Source of the DNA: Ignavibacteriales bacterium
Lineage (GTDB): Bacteria > Bacteroidota > Ignavibacteria > Ignavibacteriales > Melioribacteraceae
Direction of reading: 5' to 3'
Length of the DNA: 64,000 nt
NCBI GenBank assembly: GCA_020635275.1
Contig: JACKAA010000001.1
Location: 310,001-374,000, forward strand
Part shown: one piece after another, positions 16,682 through 25,040 of the stretch
How the letters are laid out: every line of letters starts with the position of its first letter
Numbering within the stretch: the stretch's first letter is position 1
The notes under the pieces: model-generated
What the model was told of the DNA's origin: nothing
What the model saw: the letters and a program-made list of their open reading frames with translations, nothing else
The model's database searches: none
Translations under genes and position numbers: made by a program

Positions 16682-18079
16682 ATGATAGAAGAAATATTTA
16701 ACAAACAAAATCAATTAAAAAATAAGCTTCGGCTTAGTTCATCCAAAGAGAGAATTGCAAAACTTAATAACATTCTTAATTGGATTCTTAATAACCGAGC
16801 CAATATTAAAACTGCACTTCAAAAAGATTTTAGAAAATCCGGAGAAGAGACGGACATAACTGAAATTTATCCATTGGTTTCGGAAATACGCAATGTCAAA
16901 AAAAATCTAAGAAAATGGATGAAGCCAAACTTTGTAAAAAGAAGCATAATTTATTTAACGCATTCGGCATTTGTTAAGTATGAATCCAAAGGTGTTGTTT
17001 TAATAATTTCGACTTGGAATTATCCGTTTTTATTATCAATCGGACCTTTGATTTCTGCAATTGCTGCAGGTAATCCTGCTATAATAAAACCTAGTGAAAT
17101 TTCACCCAATACAAGTGAGTTAATTTCCAAAATGATTTTGGAATTATTTCCAAATAAAGAAATTGCAGTTGTGCAAGGAGATAAAGCGGTTTCAACTGAG
17201 TTACTCAAACTTCCTTTTGATCATATATTTTTTACCGGAAGTACTGAAATTGGCAAAATAGTAGCAAAGGCAGCTTCAGAAAATTTATCTGATTATACTT
17301 TAGAACTTGGTGGAAAATCTCCGGTAATTGTTGAAAAATCTGCTAGTCTTAAAAGTACGGCTGAAAAAATTGTTTGGGGCAAATATTTAAATAAAGGTCA
17401 AACTTGTGTTGCTCCGGATTATATTTTAATTGATAAGGATATCAGAAATTCCTTTACAGAGCTTCTTGTGAATAATATAAAAAAATATTACGGTAATAAT
17501 CATCAAGAAGTTGAAACAAACTTAAATTATGCCAGAATTATTAATGAAAAACATCATTCTAGATTAGTTGAAATTATAGAGAACACAAAACAAAATGACG
17601 GCCAAATTCTTTATGGCGGTAAATATGATTCAGAAAATTATTTTATTGAACCGACAATAATTCTTACAAATTGTGAAGGATGTAAAATCTCTGAGGAAGA
17701 AATTTTTGGACCCATTTTACCAATTGTTGAATACACTAATTTAGATGAAGCAATTCAATGGATTAATAAAAGAAATCCACCATTATCAATTTATATTTTT
17801 AGCAATAATAAAATTGGAATTGATAAAGTTATAAACTCAACACATTCCGGTGGAATTGGATTAAATGAATTAGTAATTCATTTTAGTCATCCGCACTTAC
17901 CTTTTGGCGGAGTAAGACACAGCGGAATTGGCAGATCACATGGATTTGCCGGATTTAAGGAATTTTCATACGAAAGATCATTTATTAAAGCGGGTAAGTT
18001 AAATTTTCTTAAAATTATTTATCCTCCATATAATAATAGAAAACGTAAAATTGTAGATTTTTTTGTGAAGTATTTATAA
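16682..18079 (+). CDS. Aldehyde dehydrogenase, class 3-like
   Basis: I start at the ATG at 16682, which gives 465 residues and the usual N-terminus (MIEEIFNKQNQLKN); an upstream TTG at 16658 would add only eight residues. The catalytic residues are N113 (STWNYPF), E208 (LELGGKSP) and C242 (NKGQTCVAPDY). Sequence features such as LPFGGVRHSGIGRSHG and the basic, hydrophobic C-terminus (KLNFLKIIYPPYNNRKRK) resemble class 3 and fatty aldehyde dehydrogenases that use NAD(P). It oxidises medium- or long-chain aldehydes to acids by inference from the class. It is transcribed against two flanking S46 genes and shares a bidirectional terminator with the downstream one. Confidence 0.92.
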   Translation: MIEEIFNKQNQLKNKLRLSSSKERIAKLNNILNWILNNRANIKTALQKDFRKSGEETDITEIYPLVSEIRNVKKNLRKWMKPNFVKRSIIYLTHSAFVKYESKGVVLIISTWNYPFLLSIGPLISAIAAGNPAIIKPSEISPNTSELISKMILELFPNKEIAVVQGDKAVSTELLKLPFDHIFFTGSTEIGKIVAKAASENLSDYTLELGGKSPVIVEKSASLKSTAEKIVWGKYLNKGQTCVAPDYILIDKDIRNSFTELLVNNIKKYYGNNHQEVETNLNYARIINEKHHSRLVEIIENTKQNDGQILYGGKYDSENYFIEPTIILTNCEGCKISEEEIFGPILPIVEYTNLDEAIQWINKRNPPLSIYIFSNNKIGIDKVINSTHSGGIGLNELVIHFSHPHLPFGGVRHSGIGRSHGFAGFKEFSYERSFIKAGKLNFLKIIYPPYNNRKRKIVDFFVKYL

Positions 18080-18082
18080 AAA

Positions 18083-18113
18083 AAAGGAATCCCTAAAAAG
18101 AATTCCTTTCTTT
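18083..18113. terminator. Bidirectional terminator between aldehyde dehydrogenase and S46 gene
   Basis: AAAGGAAT (18083-18090), an 11-nt loop and ATTCCTTT (18102-18109), with an A-run on the left and a T-rich run on the right. It lies between two convergent stop codons and can serve both strands. Confidence 0.75.
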
Positions 18114-18124
18114 AAATATTGAAT

Positions 18125-20254
18125 TTAATTTGAAATTTTACCTGATTTCAGTTCTTCGACAATTCTTTTAGCTTTATAAACTTTATCTAATGACTCAACA
18201 ATTGCTTGAGAAGCAACAGAAACCATTCTGTTATTCTCAGGTAAATAAATAAAGTTTCCAATTATACTATCAACATTACCGTCAAATGCAAGTCCAACAA
18301 CTTCAGCATCTTTATTTATAACGGCACTTCCTGAATTTCCTCCAATAATATCATTTGTTGAAATAAAATTGTATACTGTAGACAAATCCAAATCTGCAGG
18401 AGGAACTTCCCAGCGTTTTGGTAAATCCCATGGATATGTTTTATCACTTCCATAATATCGGTCATACATTCCGAAAAATGTTGTCTTTTCAATTGCAATA
18501 GTTCCATTATATTCAAATGTCTCCATTAAACCATCGCTAATACGTAGAGTAAAATTTGCATCAGGCGGAATTTCGGTTCCGTAAATTTCATATAATACTT
18601 TACCTAACATATTTACTAAAACATCCTCTGTTTCTTCAATTTCCTTTTTTAAAGCTGATAAGCTGTCAATCTTATTGTAAGTGTTTGCAATAAAATATAT
18701 AAATGGTTCAGTCGAATTTAATATATCTTCCGAACTTTGATTCAAAAATTCCATTGCAATTTCTTTACTACTTAAAGCTGATCTTTCCAATAAATCATTT
18801 GCTGCATCAGTTCCATAAAGATCTCCGCATAATTCTGTAACTAAATAATTATCATCTCCTAAGTTCATTCTTATATAATCTAGTTGAATTTGCAATTTTA
18901 AATTTTCAAGAACATAATCAACACTATCCGGATACAAAATATTTTTTAGTGAATCGATATTTGAAGTCTGATATTTATACATTCTTTCAGTTTCAGGTAA
19001 TTTCATCTGATTAGCATATTCAACTATATCTCTAGCAATATCAAAATATTTTGCTCTAAAAAATCTTGAGCTTTTATACACCGCTAATTGACTATCAATC
19101 GGTTTAAGTTCTTCTCTTAATCTTTTAATTGAATTCCAAATGTGACCATATTTTTCATTTAGATCAGAATCAGCTTCAACCTGTGCTTTAATTTTATTTT
19201 CAAAATCTCTTTTTCTTGCAATAAGATATGGATCTAATAAACCTGCTTGTATGTAATGAAATACTTTTTGGCTATTACCAATTCTCGTTTTGATTTTTTC
19301 AAACTCATCTGCCCTTTCAGGGTATTCACTTTTAGCATCTTCTAAAATCATATAGTATTCATCCAAAAGAAAAGATCTATTGCGATATGATATGTCTCTG
19401 TTATATTCTATCTGCGCTACAGTATTTAGTCTATCTGTATTTCCCGGATTTCCGACAGAAAAGATTACTTCATTTTTTTGAACGCCATCTTTGCTGAATT
19501 TAAAGAAGTGTTCTGAATTTAAAGGTTTGTCATTTTCATCATAAACTCTATATAATGTAACATCCAAATCATACCTGGGATAAGTAAAATTATCAAAATC
19601 TCCTCCAAAAGCAGCAATGCTTTGTTCCGGTATAAAAACCATTCTAACGTCTTCATATCTTTTATATCCATAGATTGAGAATTTTCCGCCATTAAATAAT
19701 GTTACAAATTGGCATTTTAATCCGGTTTCTTGATTATATTTTTCTACTAACTCGTTAATAATATTTTCTTTATTCTCAGATTTTTCTTTGTTTGTATTAC
19801 CTGCTTCAATTGCATTAGTTACTTCTTCTGTTACATCCTGAATAAAAGCCAATTGTTCAGCATACATGTTAGGAACTTTTCGTTCGTCTTCCAAAGTTTC
19901 TGCATAAAATCCAGTTTCTGCTAAATTTTCTCCTGTAAGCTGCACATTGTCTCTATGTCGTGGAGAACAATGGTTATTTGTCATCATTAAACCATCTGCT
20001 GAAATGAAAGAAGCAGTACATCCGGGAATTCTAAGTGCAGATAATCTTACATCATCAAACCATTCTTGAGTAGGTTTAAAGTCATATGTTTCTTCTAAAT
20101 ACTGAATTGGTGGAAAATCGAATGTCCACATTTTCCCAGTATCAAAAATATCTGAATCAGCCGTTATTTCATCTGAATCTTGAGCAATTAAAATAGAAGA
20201 AAAGGTAATTCCTAGAAGGAATAAATACATTAGTTTTTTCAGTTTACAATTCAT
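18125..20254 (-). CDS. S46-family dipeptidyl peptidase (DPP7-like), second copy
   Basis: The 709-residue paralogue of the gene at 14400-16535 has a signal peptide (about 1-25), MWTFDFPP near 43, TNNHC with the catalytic histidine, the DNFTYPRYDLDVTLYRVYD block and GGNSGSA with catalytic S641. The specificity position Ser+18 is G659, again DPP7-like rather than DPP11-like. GGTGAC before the ATG is a reasonable ribosome site. The two copies differ throughout, so this is an old duplication and not a recent one. It probably complements the first copy in dipeptide release from extracellular peptides that OPT and other transporters take up. Confidence 0.93.
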   Translation of the reverse strand: MNCKLKKLMYLFLLGITFSSILIAQDSDEITADSDIFDTGKMWTFDFPPIQYLEETYDFKPTQEWFDDVRLSALRIPGCTASFISADGLMMTNNHCSPRHRDNVQLTGENLAETGFYAETLEDERKVPNMYAEQLAFIQDVTEEVTNAIEAGNTNKEKSENKENIINELVEKYNQETGLKCQFVTLFNGGKFSIYGYKRYEDVRMVFIPEQSIAAFGGDFDNFTYPRYDLDVTLYRVYDENDKPLNSEHFFKFSKDGVQKNEVIFSVGNPGNTDRLNTVAQIEYNRDISYRNRSFLLDEYYMILEDAKSEYPERADEFEKIKTRIGNSQKVFHYIQAGLLDPYLIARKRDFENKIKAQVEADSDLNEKYGHIWNSIKRLREELKPIDSQLAVYKSSRFFRAKYFDIARDIVEYANQMKLPETERMYKYQTSNIDSLKNILYPDSVDYVLENLKLQIQLDYIRMNLGDDNYLVTELCGDLYGTDAANDLLERSALSSKEIAMEFLNQSSEDILNSTEPFIYFIANTYNKIDSLSALKKEIEETEDVLVNMLGKVLYEIYGTEIPPDANFTLRISDGLMETFEYNGTIAIEKTTFFGMYDRYYGSDKTYPWDLPKRWEVPPADLDLSTVYNFISTNDIIGGNSGSAVINKDAEVVGLAFDGNVDSIIGNFIYLPENNRMVSVASQAIVESLDKVYKAKRIVEELKSGKISN

Positions 20255-20356
20255 TTTGTCACCATAATGTTAAAAATAATTTAGTCTATAAAATTATATA
20301 TTGATTCAGATTTATCAAAAAAGAATAGTATTTATTTAAGATGATAAATTATAATT

Positions 20357-20662
20357 TTATATGAAGGATTCTGGGAAATGGTGAGCAGTTAAATGTTTTT
20401 CATCTTTTTTTGAGCCTGAGCATACTGAACATTTTCCAACATAAAATATAACTGTTTCTTCTTCAGGCAAAGCAGGAATAAAATTTAAAATGGATTGACA
20501 ATTTTCACATTGTACAAAATGGGAATTTAATAATGTTATTTTACAACTTGGACAAAAATGCTGGTAATCATTATTAATATCATCAAGCGTAAGAGGATAA
20601 ATAGTTTTACATTGTAAGTTATTACACTTTGTAAAATGTAAGTTTTGAATTGCCGACTCCAT
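20357..20662 (-). CDS. Small double zinc-ribbon protein of unknown function
   Basis: The 101-residue protein has four cysteine pairs: CNNLQC, CPSC, CENC and CSVC, at about residues 13-18, 38-41, 52-55 and 78-81. This spacing can form two zinc ribbons. There is no signal peptide and no other recognisable domain. It is transcribed divergently from the phosphohexomutase gene across a 124-bp gap. A nucleic acid- or protein-binding role is typical of such ribbons but cannot be shown here. Confidence 0.65.
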   Translation of the reverse strand: MESAIQNLHFTKCNNLQCKTIYPLTLDDINNDYQHFCPSCKITLLNSHFVQCENCQSILNFIPALPEEETVIFYVGKCSVCSGSKKDEKHLTAHHFPESFI

Positions 20663-20777
20663 AAGTTTTATATTGCTAAAATATTGTTATGTTGCTCCTT
20701 ATTCTATGCAAAAATTTATCCTAAAAAAGTATTGTTTTTGTATCTTTAACACTATCAAGTATTTTACTTATTTAATT

Positions 20778-20781
20778 GAGG
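20778..20781 (+). promoter_or_regulatory. Ribosome-binding site of the phosphohexomutase gene
   Basis: GAGG 5 nt before the ATG at 20787. It supports this start over an in-frame upstream codon at 20673. Confidence 0.7.
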
Positions 20782-20786
20782 AAAAA

Positions 20787-22133
20787 ATGGCAAAAATTCC
20801 AGGTTTTAAAGCATATGATATTAGAGGTAAAGTACCAAGTGAATTAAATGAAGACTTAGCATATAAAGTTGGCAGAGCTTTTGCTTTACAGCAGAAAGCA
20901 AAAAAAGTTGTTATTGGAAGGGATGTAAGAGAATCATCACCGGCTTTAGCTAATTCTTTGGCTAAAGGTTTAACAGAAGCTGGTGCAGACGTTTTAGATT
21001 TAGGTTTATGCGGAACTGAAATGATTTATTTTGGAACTCCACATCTTGATGCTGATGGTGGAATAATGATCACAGCCAGTCATAATCCGCCGGAATATAA
21101 TGGTTTAAAATTTGTTAAAAGAGGATCAAAACCAATGGGTTATGATTCAGGATTGAATGAAATTGAGGAAATGATTTCAAATAATGGACTTGGTGAAGTT
21201 AGTTCAAAAAAAGGAAATGTTTTACCAACAGACATAATGGATGAATTCATTGCCAGTTTAAGAAAATTTTATGATCCTAAAAATATCAAAAAGTTTAAAG
21301 TAGTTGTAAATGCCGGAAATGGTTGCGTTGGTCCAGCTTTGGATGCACTTGAGCCAAATCTGCCAATTGAAATGATTAAAGTTCATCACGAACCGGATTC
21401 CTCATTCCCTAATGGTGTCCCTAATCCATTATTACCTGAAAACAGACATTCAACAATAGAAGCCATGAAAGCACATAATGCTGATTTGGGTGTTGCATGG
21501 GATGGTGATTATGATAGATGTTTTTTCTTCGATGAAAAAGGAAATTTTATTGAAGGATATTATATTGTAGGATTATTGGCAAAATCATTACTTAAAAAAT
21601 TCCCCGGAGAAAAAATAGTTCATGATCCGCGATTAGTTTGGAATACCTTAAAAGAAGTTGATGATGCCGGCGGAGAAGCTGTTGTTTCTGTCAGCGGACA
21701 TGCTTATATAAAGCAAAAAATGCGAGAGGTAAATTCTATTTACGGCGGGGAAATGTCAGCACATCATTATTTTAGAGATAATTATTACTCTGATAGCGGA
21801 CTCATTCCGTTTTTACTTATACTTGAACTTTTAGCTTTAGAAAATAAAACTCTATCTGAATTAGTCGGTGAAATGATAAATAATTTTCCTTGCTCAGGCG
21901 AAATAAATTCCAGAATAGAAAATCCAGGCGCAAAGTTAGATGAACTCAAATTAAAATATTCTGATGGAAAATTGGATGAATTAGATGGAGTAAGTATTGA
22001 ATATCCTGAGTGGCGTTTTAATGTACGTTTAAGTAACACAGAACCATTAATCAGATTAAATGTTGAAGCAAAAAATGACATCCAATTAATGGAAGAAAAA
22101 ACAAAAGAACTCTTAGATCTTATAAGAAATTAA
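20787..22133 (+). CDS. Phosphomannomutase/phosphoglucomutase
   Basis: With the start at 20787 the product has 448 residues and begins MAKIPGFKAYDIRG, the normal N-terminus of the family; the 38 codons further upstream look non-coding. Motifs in order are the phosphoserine loop TASHNPPEYNG, the magnesium loop DGDYDR, the sugar loop GGEMSAHHYF and the phosphate-binding RLSNTEPLIR. It interconverts hexose 1- and 6-phosphates and feeds GDP-mannose or UDP-glucose synthesis for surface polysaccharides. The family does not allow glucose and mannose specificity to be split with confidence. A 71-residue gene follows after 59 nt. Confidence 0.93.
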   Translation: MAKIPGFKAYDIRGKVPSELNEDLAYKVGRAFALQQKAKKVVIGRDVRESSPALANSLAKGLTEAGADVLDLGLCGTEMIYFGTPHLDADGGIMITASHNPPEYNGLKFVKRGSKPMGYDSGLNEIEEMISNNGLGEVSSKKGNVLPTDIMDEFIASLRKFYDPKNIKKFKVVVNAGNGCVGPALDALEPNLPIEMIKVHHEPDSSFPNGVPNPLLPENRHSTIEAMKAHNADLGVAWDGDYDRCFFFDEKGNFIEGYYIVGLLAKSLLKKFPGEKIVHDPRLVWNTLKEVDDAGGEAVVSVSGHAYIKQKMREVNSIYGGEMSAHHYFRDNYYSDSGLIPFLLILELLALENKTLSELVGEMINNFPCSGEINSRIENPGAKLDELKLKYSDGKLDELDGVSIEYPEWRFNVRLSNTEPLIRLNVEAKNDIQLMEEKTKELLDLIRN

Positions 22134-22180
22134 TTAAAGAAACATATTACCATTTAAGTACGTCTGAAGAATACATATTG

Positions 22181-22186
22181 AAGGAG
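22181..22186 (+). promoter_or_regulatory. Shine-Dalgarno of the 71-residue protein gene
   Basis: AAGGAG 6 nt before the ATG at 22193. It overlaps an alternative in-frame TTG at 22178 and therefore rules that start out. Confidence 0.75.
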
Positions 22187-22192
22187 AATAAA

Positions 22193-22408
22193 ATGGCAGA
22201 TGAAAAAGTACCAATAGACGTTGATAAACTTCTAAAAAATAAGTTAAAATCAGTAAGTATTGGAGATTTGGAATCATCTATTGCGGATGCAGTTTCTAAA
22301 CTTGTTGGAGAAGATTATAAATGCAGTATTGATGATATTAAGTACACTTTATTTAGTGGTGCTGATTTTCATGTGAAAATTGAGCTAACTTATAATCCTC
22401 ATAGCTAA
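22193..22408 (+). CDS. 71-residue cytoplasmic protein of unknown function
   Basis: The product starts MADEKVPIDVDKLLKNKLKS and contains an amphipathic helical stretch (IGDLESSIADAVSKLVG) followed by a mixed beta segment (YKCSIDDIKYTLFSGADFHVKIEL). It is acidic, has no signal peptide or membrane helix and one cysteine. I do not recognise it. The strong ribosome site and coding-like composition support a real gene. It lies after the phosphohexomutase and before an extended inverted repeat that may end the transcript. Confidence 0.65.
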   Translation: MADEKVPIDVDKLLKNKLKSVSIGDLESSIADAVSKLVGEDYKCSIDDIKYTLFSGADFHVKIELTYNPHS

Positions 22409-22420
22409 AAAAATGAAAAA

Positions 22421-22514
22421 ATCTCAAAAGTATTTTTTCTAATAAAAATAAAACAATAACCTGATTAATTATTGATTTTTCTGAAAAAATTAAAAGAAAT
22501 AATACTTTTGAGAT
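22421..22514. repeat. 94-bp nested inverted repeat
   Basis: ATCTCAAAAGTATT at 22421-22434 is perfectly reverse-complementary to 22501-22514, and pairing continues inward to about 20 bp with one mismatch. Inside is a smaller CAATAA/TTATTG hairpin. It lies 12 nt after the 71-residue gene and could act as a large terminator hairpin; a mobile remnant is also possible. Confidence 0.65.
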
Positions 22515-22636
22515 AATAATTTTAATTATACAAAGTCAATTCTTTTAAACTTCAAAAAAAATATTTTTATTTTTTTATAAAAACTGTTATCTTTTGCCCT
22601 ATTTAAAATAACATAGCAGAAATAAATTAATTTTAT

Positions 22637-22825
22637 ATGAGCGATTATATTCAAAATCCAATTGTTAACAAAGATTGGGATCCGACCAAAGGAGACTATT
22701 ATAGTCAAAAAGTAATGGAAGAAGATAAACTTTATATTCGTCGAAAAAGAAGATCAAAAATACTTGTTTCTTTCTTAGCCATTGCTCATATATTATTGCT
22801 AATTCTCATATTTTTATACTACTAA
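22637..22825 (+). CDS. Small tail-anchored membrane protein
   Basis: The 62-residue frame has a polar N-terminal half (MSDYIQNPIVNKDWDP...), a basic stretch RRKRRSK and one membrane helix at about residues 42-61 up to the C-terminus. The basic residues before the helix predict the N-terminus inside. No Shine-Dalgarno is visible; upstream is T-rich with TATCTTTTG about 41 nt before the ATG. I know no family. The composition is coding-like and the reverse-strand frame over it is not, so I keep it. The antiporter gene follows after about 95 nt. Confidence 0.55.
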   Translation: MSDYIQNPIVNKDWDPTKGDYYSQKVMEEDKLYIRRKRRSKILVSFLAIAHILLLILIFLYY

Positions 22826-22920
22826 ATCACCTTCAAAATCTATTTTTTATTTTATAAATTTTCTAAAAACTTTTTTTTAGAGTATATTTCAGCTTAATTT
22901 AAAATAACCTGGTATTTCTT

Positions 22921-23838
22921 ATTTTAATTGATATCTTAATTTTAGCAGTAACAATTTTAGGTCTTTGGTTTGGTGCTTCGTGGGTTGTTGATTCTGCTTC
23001 AAAAATTGCTAAACAATTTGGTTTATCCGATTTGGTAATTGGATTAACAATTGTGGCAATTGCAACATCTTCTCCGGAATTTGCAGTAACAATTTCAGCA
23101 GCATTAAGAGATCAGCATGCAATTTCTGTTGGAAATGTTATTGGATCAAACATTTTTAATTTAGGCATTATTTTAGGTCTTATATCAATTTTTTCTCCCG
23201 TCAAAATTTCAAAATCTCTTTTATTTAGAGATGGCTCACTTCTTGTCGGCACTGGTTTTCTACTTTTAATTTTTTTTTATGATCTAGTACTTTCTCAAGT
23301 TGAAGGGATAATATTATTTATAATATTAGTTGCCTATATAGTTATTTTAATAAAGCAAAAGCAAGATATTGAAGAAGAAATTCCAGAAGATAATTTTAAA
23401 TTTTGGGATGTACCAATATTTATTTTAGGCGTCGCTACAATAATTATCTCAGCAAATTATTTGGTCGATTCTGCTTCAAATATAGCACGCTATTTTGGAA
23501 TTTCTGAATGGCTGATAGGAATTACAATTGTTGCTGGAGGTACATCAATGCCTGAATTTGCAACTTCAGTTGTTGCATTACACAAAAGAAAACATGGAAT
23601 TTCAGCAGGCAATTTAATTGGAAGTGATCTTTTCAACATGTTAGGAGTTTTAGGTATTGCCGCATTATTAAAACCTCTTTCATTAGAAAGTTCTGAGTTT
23701 TTAAGTCTTGTTTTGTTATCAATTACACTAGTTATAATTTTTATTATGATGAGAACCGGTTGGAAAATTTCAAAAATTGAAGGTATTCTACTGATTGCAA
23801 TTGCAATTTTTAGATGGGGCTATGATTTTATTTTCTAA
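22921..23838 (+). CDS. CaCA-family sodium/calcium antiporter (YrbG-like), start uncertain
   Basis: The protein carries both conserved alpha repeats: TIVAIATSSPEFAVT...GNVIGSNIFNLG and TIVAGGTSMPEFATS...GNLIGSDLFNMLG, with the acidic residues of the cation site in each. About ten membrane helices are expected. The homologous N-terminus (ILAVTILGLWFGASWVVDSA) is encoded in frame from about 22921, but between the in-frame stop at 22900-22902 and a TTG at 23032 there is no ATG, GTG or TTG. Starting at 23032 would delete the first helix. Candidates are CTG at 22909 or ATT at 22921/22927. The 3' end overlaps the convergent aminotransferase gene by 11 nt. Confidence 0.8.
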   Translation: MLIDILILAVTILGLWFGASWVVDSASKIAKQFGLSDLVIGLTIVAIATSSPEFAVTISAALRDQHAISVGNVIGSNIFNLGIILGLISIFSPVKISKSLLFRDGSLLVGTGFLLLIFFYDLVLSQVEGIILFIILVAYIVILIKQKQDIEEEIPEDNFKFWDVPIFILGVATIIISANYLVDSASNIARYFGISEWLIGITIVAGGTSMPEFATSVVALHKRKHGISAGNLIGSDLFNMLGVLGIAALLKPLSLESSEFLSLVLLSITLVIIFIMMRTGWKISKIEGILLIAIAIFRWGYDFIF

Positions 23839-24979
23839 TATTCAGATCTTTAAAGGTATTAATAAATCTATCAATGTCATCTTTCGTATTATAAAAATGT
23901 GGTGATAATCTTATCATTCCTTCTCTTAATGAACAAATAATTTTATTTTCTTTTAATGTGTTAAATATATTTTCTGAATCAGAATGTTTAAATGTTACAA
24001 TACCGGATAAATTTTCTCTTGATTTATTTAACAAAATGGGAACAATTCCATTTTCATTTAATGAATTCATTAAATATTCTGAATTATCAAGAACTTGATT
24101 TTCAATATTCTTATATCCAATTTCCTCAAATAAGCTTAAAGAAGCATCAGCGGCAATCATTCCAATTCTGGAGCTTGTTCCGTTCTGAAATCTTTCAGCT
24201 GAATCTAATAAAGTCATATCATAATTAATAAGATTCCATGCATCTTTTACAGAAGTCCATCCAACGTATTTTTGGTCAACTTTCTCTAATAGTTCCTGGG
24301 AAATATAAAAATAGGATAATCCTTGTAAACCCATTAACCACTTTTGGGTTCCTCCGGCAAAAAAATCAACATTCAATTCATCAAGCTTTAACTCAATTGC
24401 ACCGGCTCCTTGAATTCCATCCACACAAAATAAAATGTTATTCTTTTTACAAAATTGGCCAATAGTTTTTAGATTAGCTCGGTAACCGGTTAAAAACTGA
24501 ACTAAACTTAATGAAACTAATTTTGTTCGTGATGTTACAAGTTTTTCAATCTGAGGTAAATCTATTATTCCATTTTCAGATTTTGCAAAGAGGATTTCAA
24601 CACCATAGTTTTTAAGATTCATGAATGGATATACATTTGAAGGAAATTCCAGATCATTTAATATTATTTGATCACCGTGCTGCCATTTAATTCCTTGGGC
24701 AATTACATTTAATGCATTGGATACATTATCGGTCCAAGAAATAAATTTAGGTTCAACATTAAGTAAACGAGCAATTCTTTCTTTTGCACTTCTAGATTGC
24801 GGTAAAGTTTCAAAATAATTCTCAATTACTGTTTCTGATCTTTGCACCAAATAACTATCAAGTGCGGCTTTTACTTTGGATGATAATGGACCAATTGCAG
24901 CATGATTAAAATAAATAAGTCCGGTTTTTAAATACGGGAAATATTCTCTGGATTGTTCACAAGTTAAATAGTTATTCAT
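23828..24979 (-). CDS. Class V aminotransferase (cysteine desulfurase/IPN-epimerase-like)
   Basis: The 383-residue protein is a fold-type I PLP enzyme. K213 in the AGGTQKWLMG motif is the Schiff-base lysine and D187 in FCVDGIQGAGA contacts the pyridine nitrogen. The N-terminal YFNHAAIGPLSS is typical of the class V group that includes isopenicillin N epimerase-like proteins. It lacks the mobile cysteine loop expected of a NifS/SufS desulfurase, so transamination or lyase chemistry on a small amino acid is more likely. It is cytoplasmic. It lies downstream of the OPT gene but behind a strong terminator, so it probably has its own promoter. Confidence 0.88.
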   Translation of the reverse strand: MNNYLTCEQSREYFPYLKTGLIYFNHAAIGPLSSKVKAALDSYLVQRSETVIENYFETLPQSRSAKERIARLLNVEPKFISWTDNVSNALNVIAQGIKWQHGDQIILNDLEFPSNVYPFMNLKNYGVEILFAKSENGIIDLPQIEKLVTSRTKLVSLSLVQFLTGYRANLKTIGQFCKKNNILFCVDGIQGAGAIELKLDELNVDFFAGGTQKWLMGLQGLSYFYISQELLEKVDQKYVGWTSVKDAWNLINYDMTLLDSAERFQNGTSSRIGMIAADASLSLFEEIGYKNIENQVLDNSEYLMNSLNENGIVPILLNKSRENLSGIVTFKHSDSENIFNTLKENKIICSLREGMIRLSPHFYNTKDDIDRFINTFKDLNIRK

Positions 24980-24990
24980 AGATGATAATA

Positions 24991-25024
24991 TAAAAAAAAG
25001 CCCAACAAAAAATGCCGGGCTTTT
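24991..25024 (-). terminator. Intrinsic terminator of the OPT operon
   Basis: On the minus strand AAAAGCCC, a 13-nt loop and GGGCTTTTTTTT. Arms are 24996-25003 and 25017-25024. It lies 16 nt after the OPT stop codon and has an eight-T tract. Confidence 0.88.
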
Positions 25025-25040
25025 AGTTTAAATGATTTAT

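Noticed and set aside
20741..20750. TATCTTTAAC before the phosphohexomutase and TATCTTTTGC at 22588 as Bacteroidetes-type -7 elements
   Set aside because: Both lie at a plausible distance, but no TTTG-type -33 element is found upstream, so they do not reach a promoter call.
20673..20786. An in-frame 38-codon upstream extension of the phosphohexomutase
   Set aside because: The extension has cysteine- and aromatic-rich non-family sequence and the GAGG site supports the ATG at 20787.
22526..22708. A 60-codon frame on the minus strand
   Set aside because: It is opposite the 62-residue membrane protein and crosses AT-rich intergenic DNA; the plus frame has the better coding character.
23828..23838. 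Convergent overlap of antiporter and aminotransferase ends as sign of a frameshift
   Set aside because: Both reading frames end normally; an 11-nt tail-to-tail overlap is common in compact genomes.
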